From Phytophthora quininea (lineage: Eukaryota; Oomycota; Peronosporomycetes; Peronosporales; Peronosporaceae): a stretch of DNA of 64,000 nt. Both the position numbers and the translations under genes were made by a program. Of the stretch, positions 50,480 to 62,507 are shown piece by piece. Every line of letters starts with the position of its first letter. The first letter of the stretch is position 1. The notes beneath the pieces were generated by a model. It searched no databases and had not been told where the DNA came from. It worked only from the letters and a program-made list of their open reading frames with translations. The DNA lies in contig JAAVTG010000067.1 in assembly GCA_011947345.1 (NCBI GenBank), forward strand, positions 62,001 to 126,000, in the 5' to 3' direction.

Positions 50480-52401
50480 TTCTGTCCCTTTGCTTGTCAG
50501 CGCAAAAGCTGGTTGTGCAGGAAACTCCTTGCGTCGTAGCTGGAAGGGAAAGTCGCGGATTTTGGCGCCACAGATGAACATGATCCGCACGTTGCCCTTG
50601 GCGCTCTCCAGTTATGATAGTCGCGTGAATCATATGCGGTTTAAGCTCCACTACGCAGCAGTCGTGTACCATTACAGAGTCCCAAGTCTGGATTTAAGTT
50701 CCTCGTCGGCATGATAGGGGTGCCCTTCTTGAGGATCAGCTTGTGCGGCATGATACCGTTGAGATTCACCGAATGTAAGAGCTCGGACTTAAAAACTTCC
50801 ACATAATCCATTCGTGCGCCGTATGGGGAGCCGCTCTGCGACCGCTTAGTTTATCCATTGTATTTGTCATCGTCAAAATAGTGCGATTCGCGAAGTACTC
50901 ATCTGTAGTCATGTTTGGGTCGTTGATATCATCGTACATAGACTAATTATGAATCTGCTCTGGTCAGACTATATCTCAGTAAGATATCCCAACAAGAAAT
51001 AGAGACTACTGCAACTCTGATAACACGGAACGTGCGCGCAAAACTGCACGGTGCGGGAATCGAACCCACGTCCTACGTCTTCTCACACTAGGCATCGACC
51101 ACTGAGCCAGATGACTTTCGTCGAAGTCTTACCCTGGTCACATAATCTTATATCTTATATCCAACATGCAACCATATGCAATCTTAGCGCGACATTTGAG
51201 GACGCAAGCGCGTGGCAACATATCTGCCAACGCTCGCTACCACAATTTCAGCCTCATTTTCGAAGATGACACGCCGTGGTCGACCGAAACGCGTACAGAG
51301 GGCAAGAGGTGACAACGGGCGATTCGTCAAACAACGCTGCGCGTGTGTGTTGCTGCGCGTGGTCGACTTGGTGCGCGTGTGTGTTGCTGCGCGTGGACGA
51401 CTTGGTGCGCACGGACGACTTGGTGCGCACTGTCGACTTGGTGCGCGTGTGTGTTGCTGCGCGTGGACGATTTGGTGCGCACGGACGACTTGGTGCGCAC
51501 GGACGACTTGGTGCGCACTGTCGACTTGGTGCGCGTGTGTGTTGCTGCGTGGACGACTTGGTGCGCACGGACGACTTGGTGCGCACTGTCGACTTGGTGC
51601 GCGTGTGTGCTGCGCGTGGACGATTTGGTGCGCACGGACGACTTGGTGCGCACGGACGACTTGGTGCGCACTGTCGACTTGGTGCGCGTGTGTGTTGCTG
51701 CGCGTGGACGACATGGTGCGCACTGTCGACTTGGTGCGCGTGTGTTTGCTGCGCGTGGACGACATGGTGCGCACTGTCGACTTGGTGCGCGTGTGTGTTG
51801 CTGCGCGTGGACGACATGGTGCGCACTGTCGACTTGGTGCGCGTGTGTGTTGCTGCGCGTGGACGATTTGGTGCGCACGGACGACTTGGTGCGCACTGTC
51901 GACTTGGTGCGCGTGTGTGTTGCTGCGCGTGGACGATTGGTGCGCACGGACGACTTGGTGCGCACGGACGACTTGGTGCGCACTGTCGACTTGGTGCGCG
52001 TGTGTTGCTGCGCGTGGACGATTTGGTGCGCACGGACGACTTGGTGCGCACGGACGACTTGGTGCGCACTGTCGACTTGGTGCGCGTGTGTGTTGCTGCG
52101 CGTGGACGACTTGGTGCGCACGGACGACTTGGTGCGCACTGTCGACTTGGTGCGCGTGTGTGTTGCTGCGCGTGGACGACTTGGTGCGCACTGTCGACTT
52201 GGTGCGCGTGTGTTGCTGCGCGCGTGGACGACATGGTGCGCACTGTCGACTTGGTGCGCGTGTGTTGCTGCGCGTGGACGACTTGGTGCGCACGGACGAC
52301 TTGGTGCGCACGGACGACTTGGTGCGCGTGTGTTGCTGCGCGTGGACGACTTGGTGCGCGTGTGTGTTGCTGCGTGTGGACGACTTGGTGCGCGTGTGTG
52401 T
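50480..52401. repeat. Array unit 22
   Basis: Satellite 51341-52401 (1061 bp) with three CATGG H-T modules near 51710-51830. tRNA-like element 51040-51121. cgtcaaaca at the segment end. AT-hook frame 51266-52636. Confidence 0.95.
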
Positions 52402-55099
52402 TTCTGTCCCTTTGCTTGTCAGCGCAAAAGCTGGTTGTGCAGGAAACTCCTTGCGTCGTAGCTGGAAGGGAAAGTCGCGGATTTTGGCGCCACAGATGAA
52501 CATGATCCGCACGTTGCCCTTGGCGCTCTCCAGTTATGATAGTCGCGTGAATCATATGCGGTTTAAGCTCCACTACGCAGCAGTCGTGTACCATTACAGA
52601 GTCCCAAGTCTGGATTTAAGTTCCTCGTCGGCATGATAGGGGTGCCCTTCTTGAGGATCAGCTTGTGCGGCATGATACCGTTGAGATTCACCGAATGTAA
52701 GAGCTCGGACTTAAAAACTTCCACATAATCCATTCGTGCGCCGTATGGGGAGCCGCTCTGCGACCGCTTAGTTTATCCATTGTATTTGTCATCGTCAAAA
52801 TAGTGCGATTCGCGAAGTACTCATCTGTAGTCATGTTTGGGTCGTTGATATCATCGTACATAGACTAATTATGAATCTGCTCTGGTCAGACTATATCTCA
52901 GTAAGATATCCCAACAAGAAATAGAGACTACTGCAACTCTGATAACACGGAACGTGCGCGCAAAACTGCACGGTGCGGGAATCGAACCCACGTCCTACGT
53001 CTTCTCACACTAGGCATCGACCACTGAGCCAGATGACTTTCGTCGAAGTCTTACCCTGGTCACATAATCTTATATCTTATATCCAACATGCAACCATATG
53101 CAATCTTAGCGCGACATTTGAGGACGCAAGCGCGTGGCAACATATCTGCCAACGCTCGCTACCACAATTTCAGCCTCATTTTCGAAGATGACACGCCGTG
53201 GTCGACCGAAACGCGTACAGAGGGCAAGAGGTGACAACGGGCGATTCGTCAAACAACGCTGCGCGTGTGTTGCTGCGCGTGGTCGACTTGGTGCGCGTGT
53301 GTGTGCTGCGCGTGGACGACTTGGTGCGCACGGACGACTTGGTGCGCACTGTCGACTTGGTGCGCGTGTGTTGCTGCGCGTGGACGATTTGGTGCGCACG
53401 GACGACTTGGTGCGCACGGACGACTGGTGCGCACTGTCGACTTGGTGCGCGTGTGTGTTGCTGCGCGTGGACGATTTGGTGCGCACGGACGGTGCGCACG
53501 GACGACTTGGTGCGCACTGTCGACTTGGTGCGCGTGTGTTGCTGCGCGTGGACGACATGGTGCGCACTGTCGACTTGGTGCGCGTGTGTGTTGCTGCGCG
53601 TGGACGACATGGTGCGCACTGTCGACTTGGTGCGCGTGTGTGTTGCTGCGCGTGGACGACATGGTGCGCACTGTCGACTTGGTGCGCGTGTGTTGCTGCG
53701 CGTGGACGATTTGGTGCGCACGGACGACTTGGTGCGCACTGTCGATTGACTTGTGCGCGTGTGCTGCGCGTGGACGATTTGGTGCGCGGACGACTTGGTG
53801 CGCACGGACGACTGGTGCGCACTGTCGACTTGGTGCGCGTGTGTTGCTGCGCGTGGACGATTTGGTGCGCTGGACGACTTGGTGCGCACGGACGACTTGG
53901 TGCGCACTGTCGACTTGGTGCGCGTGTGTGTTGCTGGACGACTTGGTGCGCACGGACGACTTGTGCGCACTGTCGACTTGGTGCGCGTGTGTTGCTGCGC
54001 GTGGACGACATGGTGCGCACTGTCGACTTGTGCGCGTGTGTTGCTGCGCGTGGACGACATGGTGCGCACTGTCGACTTGGTGCGCGTGTGTTGCTGCGCG
54101 TGGACGATTGGTGCGCACGGACGACTTGGTGCGCACTGTCGACTTGGTGCGCGTGTGTTGCTGCGCGTGGACGATTTGGTGCGCACGGACGACTTGGTGC
54201 GCACGGACGACTTGGTGCGCACTGTCGACTTGGTGCGCGTGTGTGTTGCTGCGCGTGGACGACATGGTGCGCACTGTCGACTTGGTGCGTGTTGCTGCGC
54301 GTGGACGACATGGTGCGCACTGTCGACTTGGTGCGCGTGTGTGTTGCTGCGCGTGGACGACATGGTGCGCACTGTCGACTTGGTGCGCGTGTGTGTTGCT
54401 GCGCGTGGACGATTTGGTGCGCACGGACGACTTGGTGCGCACTGTCGACTTGGTGCGCGTGTGTGTTGCTGCGCGTGGACGATTTGGTGCGCACGGACGA
54501 CTTGGTGCGCACGGACGACTTGGTGCGCACTGTCGACTTGGTGCGCGTGTGTGTTGCTGCGCGTGGACGATTTGGTGCACGGACGACTTGGTGCGCACGG
54601 ACGACTGGTGCGCACTGTCGACTTGGTGCGCGTGTGTGTTGCTGCGCGTGGACGATTTGGTGCGCACGGACGACTTGGTGCGCACGGACGACTGGTGCGC
54701 ACTGTCGACTTGGTGCGCGTGTGTGTTGCGCGTGGACGACTTGGTGCGCACGGACGACTTGGTGCGCACTGTCGACTTGGTGCGCGTGTGTTGCTGCGCG
54801 TGGACGATTTGGTGCGCACGGACGACTTGGTGCGCACGGACGACTTGCGCACTGTCGACTTGGTGCGCGTGTGTGTTGCTGCGCGTGGACGATTTGGTGC
54901 GCACGGACGACTTGGTGCGCACGGACGACTTGGTGCGCACTGTCGACTTGGTGCGCGTGTGTGCTGCGCGTGGACGACTTGGTGCGCACGGACGACTTGG
55001 TGCGCACTGTCGACTTGGTGCGCGTGTGTGTTGCTGCGCGTGGACGACTTGGTGCGCGTGTGTGTTGCTGCGTGTGGACGACTTGGTGCGCGTGTGTGT
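52402..55099. repeat. Array unit 23
   Basis: Satellite 53262-55099 (1838 bp), visibly degraded, with clipped modules near 53425, 53485, 53745-53760 (gtcgattgacttgtgcg), 53785, 53935 and 54290. tRNA-like element 52962-53043. AT-hook frame 53188-55197 (669 codons). Confidence 0.95.
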
Positions 55100-57427
55100 T
55101 TCTGTCCCTTTGCTTGTCAGCGCAAAAGCTGGTTGTGCAGGAAACTCCTTGCGTCGTAGCTGGAAGGGAAAGTCGCGGATTTTGGCGCCACAGATGAACA
55201 TGATCCGCACGTTGCCCTTGGCGCTCTCCAGTTATGATAGTCGCGTGAATCATATGCGGTTTAAGCTCCACTACGCAGCAGTCGTGTACCATTACAGAGT
55301 CCCAAGTCTGGATTTAAGTTCCTCGTCGGCATGATAGGGGTGCCCTTCTTGAGGATCAGCTTGTGCGGCATGATACCGTTGAGATTCACCGAATGTAAGA
55401 GCTCGGACTTAAAAACTTCCACATAATCCATTCGTGCGCCGTATGGGAGCCGCTCTGCGACCGCTTAGTTTATCCATTGTATTTGTCATCGTCAAAATAG
55501 TGCGATTCGCGAAGTACTCATCTGTAGTCATGTTTGGGTCGTTGATATCATCGTACATAGACTAATTATGAATCTGCTCTGGTCAGACTATATCTCAGTA
55601 AGATATCCCAACAAGAAATAGAGACTACTGCAACTCTGATAACACGGAACGTGCGCGCAAAACTGCACGGTGCGGGAATCGAACCCACGTCCTACGTCTT
55701 CTCACACTAGGCATCGACCACTGAGCCAGATGACTTTCGTCGAAGTCTTACCCTGGTCACATAATCTTATATCTTATATCCAACATGCAACCATATGCAA
55801 TCTTAGCGCGACATTTGAGGACGCAAGCGCGTGGCAACATATCTGCCAACGCTCGCTACCACAATTTCAGCCTCATTTTCGAAGATGACACGCCGTGGTC
55901 GACCGAAACGCGTACAGAGGGCAAGAGGTGACAACGGGCGATTCGTCAAACAACGCTGCGCGTGTGTGTTGCTGCGCGTGGTCGACTTGGTGCGCGTGTG
56001 TGTTGCTGCGCGTGGACGACTTGGTGCGCACGGACGACTTGGTGCGCACTGTCGACTTGGTGCGCGTGTGTGTTGCTGCGCGTGGACGATTTGGTGCGCA
56101 CGGACGACTTGGTGCGCACGGACGACTTGGTGCGCACTGTCGACTTGGTGCGCGTGTGTGCTGCGCGTGGACGATTTGGTGCGCACGGACGACTTGGTGC
56201 GCGTGTGTGTTGCTGCGCGTGGACGATTTTGGTGCGCACGGACGACTTGGTGCGCACGGACGACGGGTGCGCACTGGTCGACTTAATGGTGCGCGTGTGT
56301 GTTGCTGCGCGTGGACGATTTGGTGCGCACGGACGACTTGGTGCGCACTGTCGACTTGGTGCGCGTGTGTGTTGCTGCGCGCGTGGACGATTTGTGCGCA
56401 CGGACGACTTGGTGCGCACGGACGACTTGGCGCGTCGACTTGGTGCGCGTGTGTTGCTGCGTGGACGACGGTGCGACGGACGACTTGCGCGCACGGACGA
56501 CTTGGTGCGCACCGTCGACTGGTGCGCGTGTGCTGCGCGTGGACGACTTGGTGCGCACTGTCGACTTGGTGCGCGTGTGTTGCTGCGCGTGGACGACATG
56601 GTGCGCACTGTCGACTTGGTGCGCGTGTGTGTTGCTGCGCGTGGACGACATGGTGCGCACTGTCGACTTGGTGCGCGTGTTGTTGCTGCGCGTGGACGAT
56701 TTGGTGCGCACGGACGACTTGGTGCGCACTGTCGACTTGGTGCGCGTGTGTGTTGCTGCGCGGACGACGGTGCGCACGGACGACTTGGTGCGCACGGACG
56801 ACTTGGCGCGCACTGTCGACTTGGTGCGTGTGTTGCTGCGCGTGGACGACTGGTGCGCACGGACGACTTGGTGCGCACTGTCGACTTGGTGCGCGTGTGT
56901 GTTGCTGCGCGTGGACGATTTGGTGCGCACGGACGACTTGGTGCGCACGGACGACTTGTGCGCACTGTCGACTTGGTGCGCGTGTTGCTGCGCGTGGACG
57001 ACTTGGTGCGCACTGTCGACTTGGTGCGTGTGTTGCTGCGCGTGGACGACTTGGTGCGCACGGACGACTTGGTGCGCACGGACGACTTGGTGCGCACTGT
57101 CGACTTGGTGCGCGTGTGTTGCTGCGCGTGGACGACGGTGCGCACGGACGACTTGGTGCGCACGGACGACTTGGTGCGCACTGTCGACTTGGTGCGCGTG
57201 TGTTGCTGCGCGTGGACGATTTGGTGCGCACGGACGACTTGGTGCGCACGGACGACTTGGTGCGCACTGTCGACTTGGTGCGCGTGTGTGTTGCTGCGCG
57301 TGGACGACTTGGTGCGCACGGACGACTTGGTGCGCACTGTCGACTTGGTGCGCGTGTGTTGCTGCGCGTGGACGACTTGGTGCGCGTGTGTGTTGCTGCG
57401 TGTGGACGACTTGGTGCGCGTGTGTGT
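55100..57427. repeat. Array unit 24, most degraded satellite
   Basis: Satellite 55960-57427 (1468 bp) has more indels than any other, especially 56220-56530 and 56760-56840. At about 56283-56286 (gtcgacttaatggtg) it holds the only TA dinucleotide I noticed inside a satellite; it stops the AT-hook frame at 56286 (133 codons). tRNA-like element 55659-55740. The segment has gtatggg with three G. Confidence 0.95.
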
Positions 57428-59347
57428 TTCTGTCCCTTTGCTTGTCAGCGCAAAAGCTGGTTGTGCAGGAAACTCCTTGCGTCGTAGCTGGAAGGGAAAG
57501 TCGCGGATTTTGGCGCCACAGATGAACATGATCCGCACGTTGCCCTTGGCGCTCTCCAGTTATGATAGTCGCGTGAATCATATGCGGTTTAAGCTCCACT
57601 ACGCAGCAGTCGTGTACCATTACAGAGTCCCAAGTCTGGATTTAAGTTCCTCGTCGGCATGATAGGGGTGCCCTTCTTGAGGATCAGCTTGTGCGGCATG
57701 ATACCGTTGAGATTCACCGAATGTAAGAGCTCGGACTTAAAAACTTCCACATAATCCATTCGTGCGCCGTATGGGGAGCCGCTCTGCGACCGCTTAGTTT
57801 ATCCATTGTATTTGTCATCGTCAAAATAGTGCGATTCGCGAAGTACTCATCTGTAGTCATGTTTGGGTCGTTGATATCATCGTACATAGACTAATTATGA
57901 ATCTGCTCTGGTCAGACTATATCTCAGTAAGATATCCCAACAAGAAATAGAGACTACTGCAACTCTGATAACACGGAACGTGCGCGCAAAACTGCACGGT
58001 GCGGAATCGAACCCACGTCCTACGTCTTCTCACACTAGGCATCGACCACTGAGCCAGATGACTTTCGTCGAAGTCTTACCCTGGTCACATAATCTTATAT
58101 CTTATATCCAACATGCAACCATATGCAATCTTAGCGCGACATTTGAGGACGCAAGCGCGTGGCAACATATCTGCCAACGCTCGCTACCACAATTTCAGCC
58201 TCATTTTCGAAGATGACACGCCGTGGTCGACCGAAACGCGTACAGAGGGCAAGAGGTGACAACGGGCGATTCGTCCAAACAACGCTGCGCGTGTGTTGCT
58301 GCGCGTGGTCGACTTGGTGCGCGTGTGTTGCTGCGCGTGGACGACTTGGTGCGCACGGACGACTTGGTGCGCACTGTCGACTTGGTGCGCGTGTGTTGCT
58401 GCGCGTGGACGATTGGTGCGCACGGACGACTTGGTGCGCACGGACGACTTGGTGCGCACTGTCGACTTGGTGCGCGTGTGTGTTGCTGCGCGTGGACGAC
58501 TTGGTGCGCACGGACGACTTGGTGCGCGTGTGTTGCTGCGCGTGGACGATTTGGTGCGCACGGACGACTTGGTGCGCACGGACGACTTGGTGCGCACTGT
58601 CGACTTGCGCGCGTGTGTTGCTGCGCGTGGACGACTTGGTGCGCACGGACGACTTGGTGCGCACGGACGACTTGGTGCGCGTGTGTTGCTGCGCGTGGAC
58701 GATTTGGTGCGCACGGACGACTTGGTGCGCACGGACGACTTGGTGCGCACTGTCGACTTGGTGCGCGTGTGTTGCTGCGCGTGGACGACTTGGTGCGCAC
58801 GGACGACTTGGTGCGCACTGTCGACTTGGTGCGCGTGTGTGTTGCTGCGCGTGGACGATTTGTGCGCACGGACGACTTGGTGCGCACGGACGACTTGGTG
58901 CGCACTGTCGACTTGGTGCGCGTGTGTTGCTGCGCGTGGACGATTTGGTGCGCACGGACGACTTGGTGCGCGTGTGTTGCTGCGCGTGGACGATTGCGCA
59001 CGGACGACTTGGTGCGCACGGACGACTTGGTGCGCACTGTCGACTTGGTGCGCGTGTGTTGCTGCGCGTGGACGACTTGGTGCGCACGGACGACTTGGTG
59101 CGCACGGACGACTTGGTGCGCGTGTGTTGCTGCGCGTGGACGACGGTGCGCACGGACGACTTGGTGCGCACGGACGACTTGGTGCGCACTGTCGACTTGG
59201 TGCGCGTGTGTTGCTGCGCGTGGACGACTTGGTGCGCACGGACGACTTGGTGCGCACGGACGACTTGGTGCGCGTGTGTTGCTGCGCGTGGACGACTTGG
59301 TGCGCGTGTGTGTTGCTGCGTGTGGACGACTTGGTGCGCGTGTGTGT
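57428..59347. repeat. Array unit 25
   Basis: Satellite 58288-59347 (1060 bp); many H-L and H-L-L modules lack the final T. tRNA-like element 57988-58068 has one G fewer next to the B box (gtgcggaatcg). AT-hook frame 58213-59445. Confidence 0.95.
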
Positions 59348-60541
59348 TTCTGTCCCTTTGCTTGTCAGCGCAAAAGCTGGTTGTGCAGGAAACTCCTTGC
59401 GTCGTAGCTGGAAGGGAAAGTCGCGGATTTTGGCGCCACAGATGAACATGATCCGCACGTTGCCCTTGGCGCTCTCCAGTTATGATAGTCGCGTGAATCA
59501 TATGCGGTTTAAGCTCCACTACGCAGCAGTCGTGTACCATTACAGAGTCCCAAGTCTGGATTTAAGTTCCTCGTCGGCATGATAGGGGTGCCCTTCTTGA
59601 GGATCAGCTTGTGCGGCATGATACCGTTGAGATTCACCGAATGTAAGAGCTCGGACTTAAAAACTTCCACATAATCCATTCGTGCGCCGTATGGGGAGCC
59701 GCTCTGCGACCGCTTAGTTTATCCATTGTATTTGTCATCGTCAAAATAGTGCGATTCGCGAAGTACTCATCTGTAGTCATGTTTGGGTCGTTGATATCAT
59801 CGTACATAGACTAATTATGAATCTGCTCTGGTCAGACTATATCTCAGTAAGATATCCCAACAAGAAATAGAGACTACTGCAACTCTGATAACACGGAACG
59901 TGCGCGCAAAACTGCACGGTGCGGGAATCGAACCCACGTCCTACGTCTTCTCACACTAGGCATCGACCACTGAGCCAGATGACTTTCGTCGAAGTCTTAC
60001 CCTGGTCACATAATCTTATATCTTATATCCAACATGCAACCATATGCAATCTTAGCGCGACATTTGAGGACGCAAGCGCGTGGCAACATATCTGCCAACG
60101 CTCGCTACCACAATTTCAGCCTCATTTTCGAAGATGACACGCCGTGGTCGACCGAAACGCGTACAGAGGGCAAGAGGTGACAACGGGCGATTCGTCCAAA
60201 CAACGCTGCGCGTGTGTGTTGCTGCGCGTGGTCGACTTGGTGCGCGTGTGTTGCTGCGCGTGGACGACTTGGTGCGCACGGACGACTTGGTGCGCACTGT
60301 CGACTTGGTGCGCGTGTGTTGCTGCGCGTGGACGATTTGGTGCGCACGGACGACTTGGTGCGCACGGACGACTTGGTGCGCACTGTCGACTTGGTGCGCG
60401 TGTGTTGCTGCGCGTGGACGACTTGGTGCGCACGGACGACTTGGTGCGCACGGACGACTTGGTGCGCGTGTGTGTTGCTGCGCGTGGACGACTTGGTGCG
60501 TGTGTGTTGCTGCGTGTGGACGACTTGGTGCGCGTGTGTGT
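59348..60541. repeat. Array unit 26
   Basis: Satellite 60209-60541 (333 bp). tRNA-like element 59908-59989. AT-hook frame 60134-60601. Confidence 0.95.
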
Positions 60542-61723
60542 TTCTGTCCCTTTGCTTGTCAGCGCAAAAGCTGGTTGTGCAGGAAACTCCTTGCGTCGTA
60601 GCTGGAAGGGAAAGTCGCGGATTTTGGCGCCACAGATGAACATGATCCGCACGTTGCCCTTGGCGCTCTCCAGTTATGATAGTCGCGTGAATCATATGCG
60701 GTTTAAGCTCCACTACGCAGCAGTCGTGTACCATTACAGAGTCCCAAGTCTGGATTTAAGTTCCTCGTCGGCATGATAGGGGTGCCCTTCTTGAGGATCA
60801 GCTTGTGCGGCATGATACCGTTGAGATTCACCGAATGTAAGAGCTCGGACTTAAAAACTTCCACATAATCCATTCGTGCGCCGTATGGGGAGCCGCTCTG
60901 CGACCGCTTAGTTTATCCATTGTATTTGTCATCGTCAAAATAGTGCGATTCGCGAAGTACTCATCTGTAGTCATGTTTGGGTCGTTGATATCATCGTACA
61001 TAGACTAATTATGAATCTGCTCTGGTCAGACTATATCTCAGTAAGATATCCCAACAAGAAATAGAGACTACTGCAACTCTGATAACACGGAACGTGCGCG
61101 CAAAACTGCACGGTGCGGGAATCGAACCCACGTCCTACGTCTTCTCACACTAGGCATCGACCACTGAGCCAGATGACTTTCGTCGAAGTCTTACCCTGGT
61201 CACATAATCTTATATCTTATATCCAACATGCAACCATATGCAATCTTAGCGCGACATTTGAGGACGCAAGCGCGTGGCAACATATCTGCCAACGCTCGCT
61301 ACCACAATTTCAGCCTCATTTTCGAAGATGACACGCCGTGGTCGACCGAAACGCGTACAGAGGGCAAGAGGTGACAACGGGCGATTCGTCCAAACAACGC
61401 TGCGCGTGTGTGCTGCGCGTGGTCGACTTGGTGCGCGTGTGTTGCTGCGCGTGGACGACTTGGTGCGCACGGACGACTTGGTGCGCACTGTCGACTTGGT
61501 GCGCGTGTGTTGCTGCGCGTGGACGACGGTGCGCACGGACGACTTGGTGCGCACGGACGACTTGGTGCGCACTGTCGACTTGGTGCGCGTGTGTGCTGCG
61601 CGTGGACGACTTGGTGCGCACGGACGACTTGGTGCGCACGGACGACTTGGTGCGCGTGTGTTGCTGCGCGTGGACGACTTGGTGCGTGTTGCTGCGTGTG
61701 GACGACTTGGTGCGCGTGTGTGT
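60542..61723. repeat. Array unit 27
   Basis: Satellite 61403-61723 (321 bp), the last one. tRNA-like element 61102-61183. AT-hook frame 61328-61783. Confidence 0.95.
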
Positions 61724-62281
61724 TTCTGTCCCTTTGCTTGTCAGCGCAAAAGCTGGTTGTGCAGGAAACTCCTTGCGTCGTAGCTGGAAGGAAAGTCGCG
61801 GATTTTGGCGCCACAGATGAACATGATCCGCACGTTGCCCTTGGCGCTCTCCAGTTATGATAGTCGCGTGAATCATATGCGGTTTAAGCTCCACTACGCA
61901 GCAGTCGTGTACCATTACAGAGTCCCAAGTCTGGATTTAAGTTCCTCGTCGGCATGATAGGGTGCCCTTCTTGAGGATCAGCTTGTGCGGCATGATACCG
62001 TTGAGATTCACCGAATGTAAGAGCTCGGACTTAAAAACTTCCACATAATCCATTCGTGCGCCGTATGGGGAGCCGCTCTGCGACCGCTTAGTTTATCCAT
62101 TGTATTTGTCATCGTCAAAATAGTGCGATTCGCGAAGTACTCATCTGTAGTCATGTTTGGGTCGTTGATATCATCGTACATAGACTAATTATGAATCTGC
62201 TCTGGTCAGACTATATCTCAGTAAGATATCCCAACAAGAAATAGAGACTACTGCAACTCTGATAACACGGAACGTGCGCGC

Positions 62282-62363
62282 AAAACTGCACGGTGCGGGA
62301 ATCGAACCCACGTCCTACGTCTTCTCACACTAGGCATCGACCACTGAGCCAGATGACTTTCGT
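62282..62363 (-). ncRNA. tRNA-like Pol III unit (copy 28)
   Basis: Same A box, B box, T4 terminator and upstream TATA-like run as copy 1. It is transcribed away from the AT-hook/SET gene, with about 145 bp between its predicted start and the ATG at 62508, so it may share a divergent promoter region with that gene. As the copy next to the intact right flank, it is probably in the ancestral position. Confidence 0.55.
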
Positions 62364-62495
62364 CGAAGTCTTACCCTGGTCACATAATCTTATATCTTAT
62401 ATCCAACATGCAACCATATGCAATCTTAGCGCGACATTTGAGGACGCAAGCGCGTGGCAACATATCTGCCAACGCTCGCTACCACAATTTCAGCC

Positions 62496-62504
62496 TCATT
62501 TTCG
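62496..62504 (+). promoter_or_regulatory. Possible oomycete initiator-like motif
   Basis: CTCATTTTC resembles the pyrimidine-rich oomycete initiator (YTCATTYY). It lies only 4 bp before ATG 62508, too close for a normal leader to that ATG, and would suit a downstream start such as 62833 better. The motif is short, so chance is a real alternative. It is present in all 28 segments. Confidence 0.25.
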
Positions 62505-62507
62505 AAG

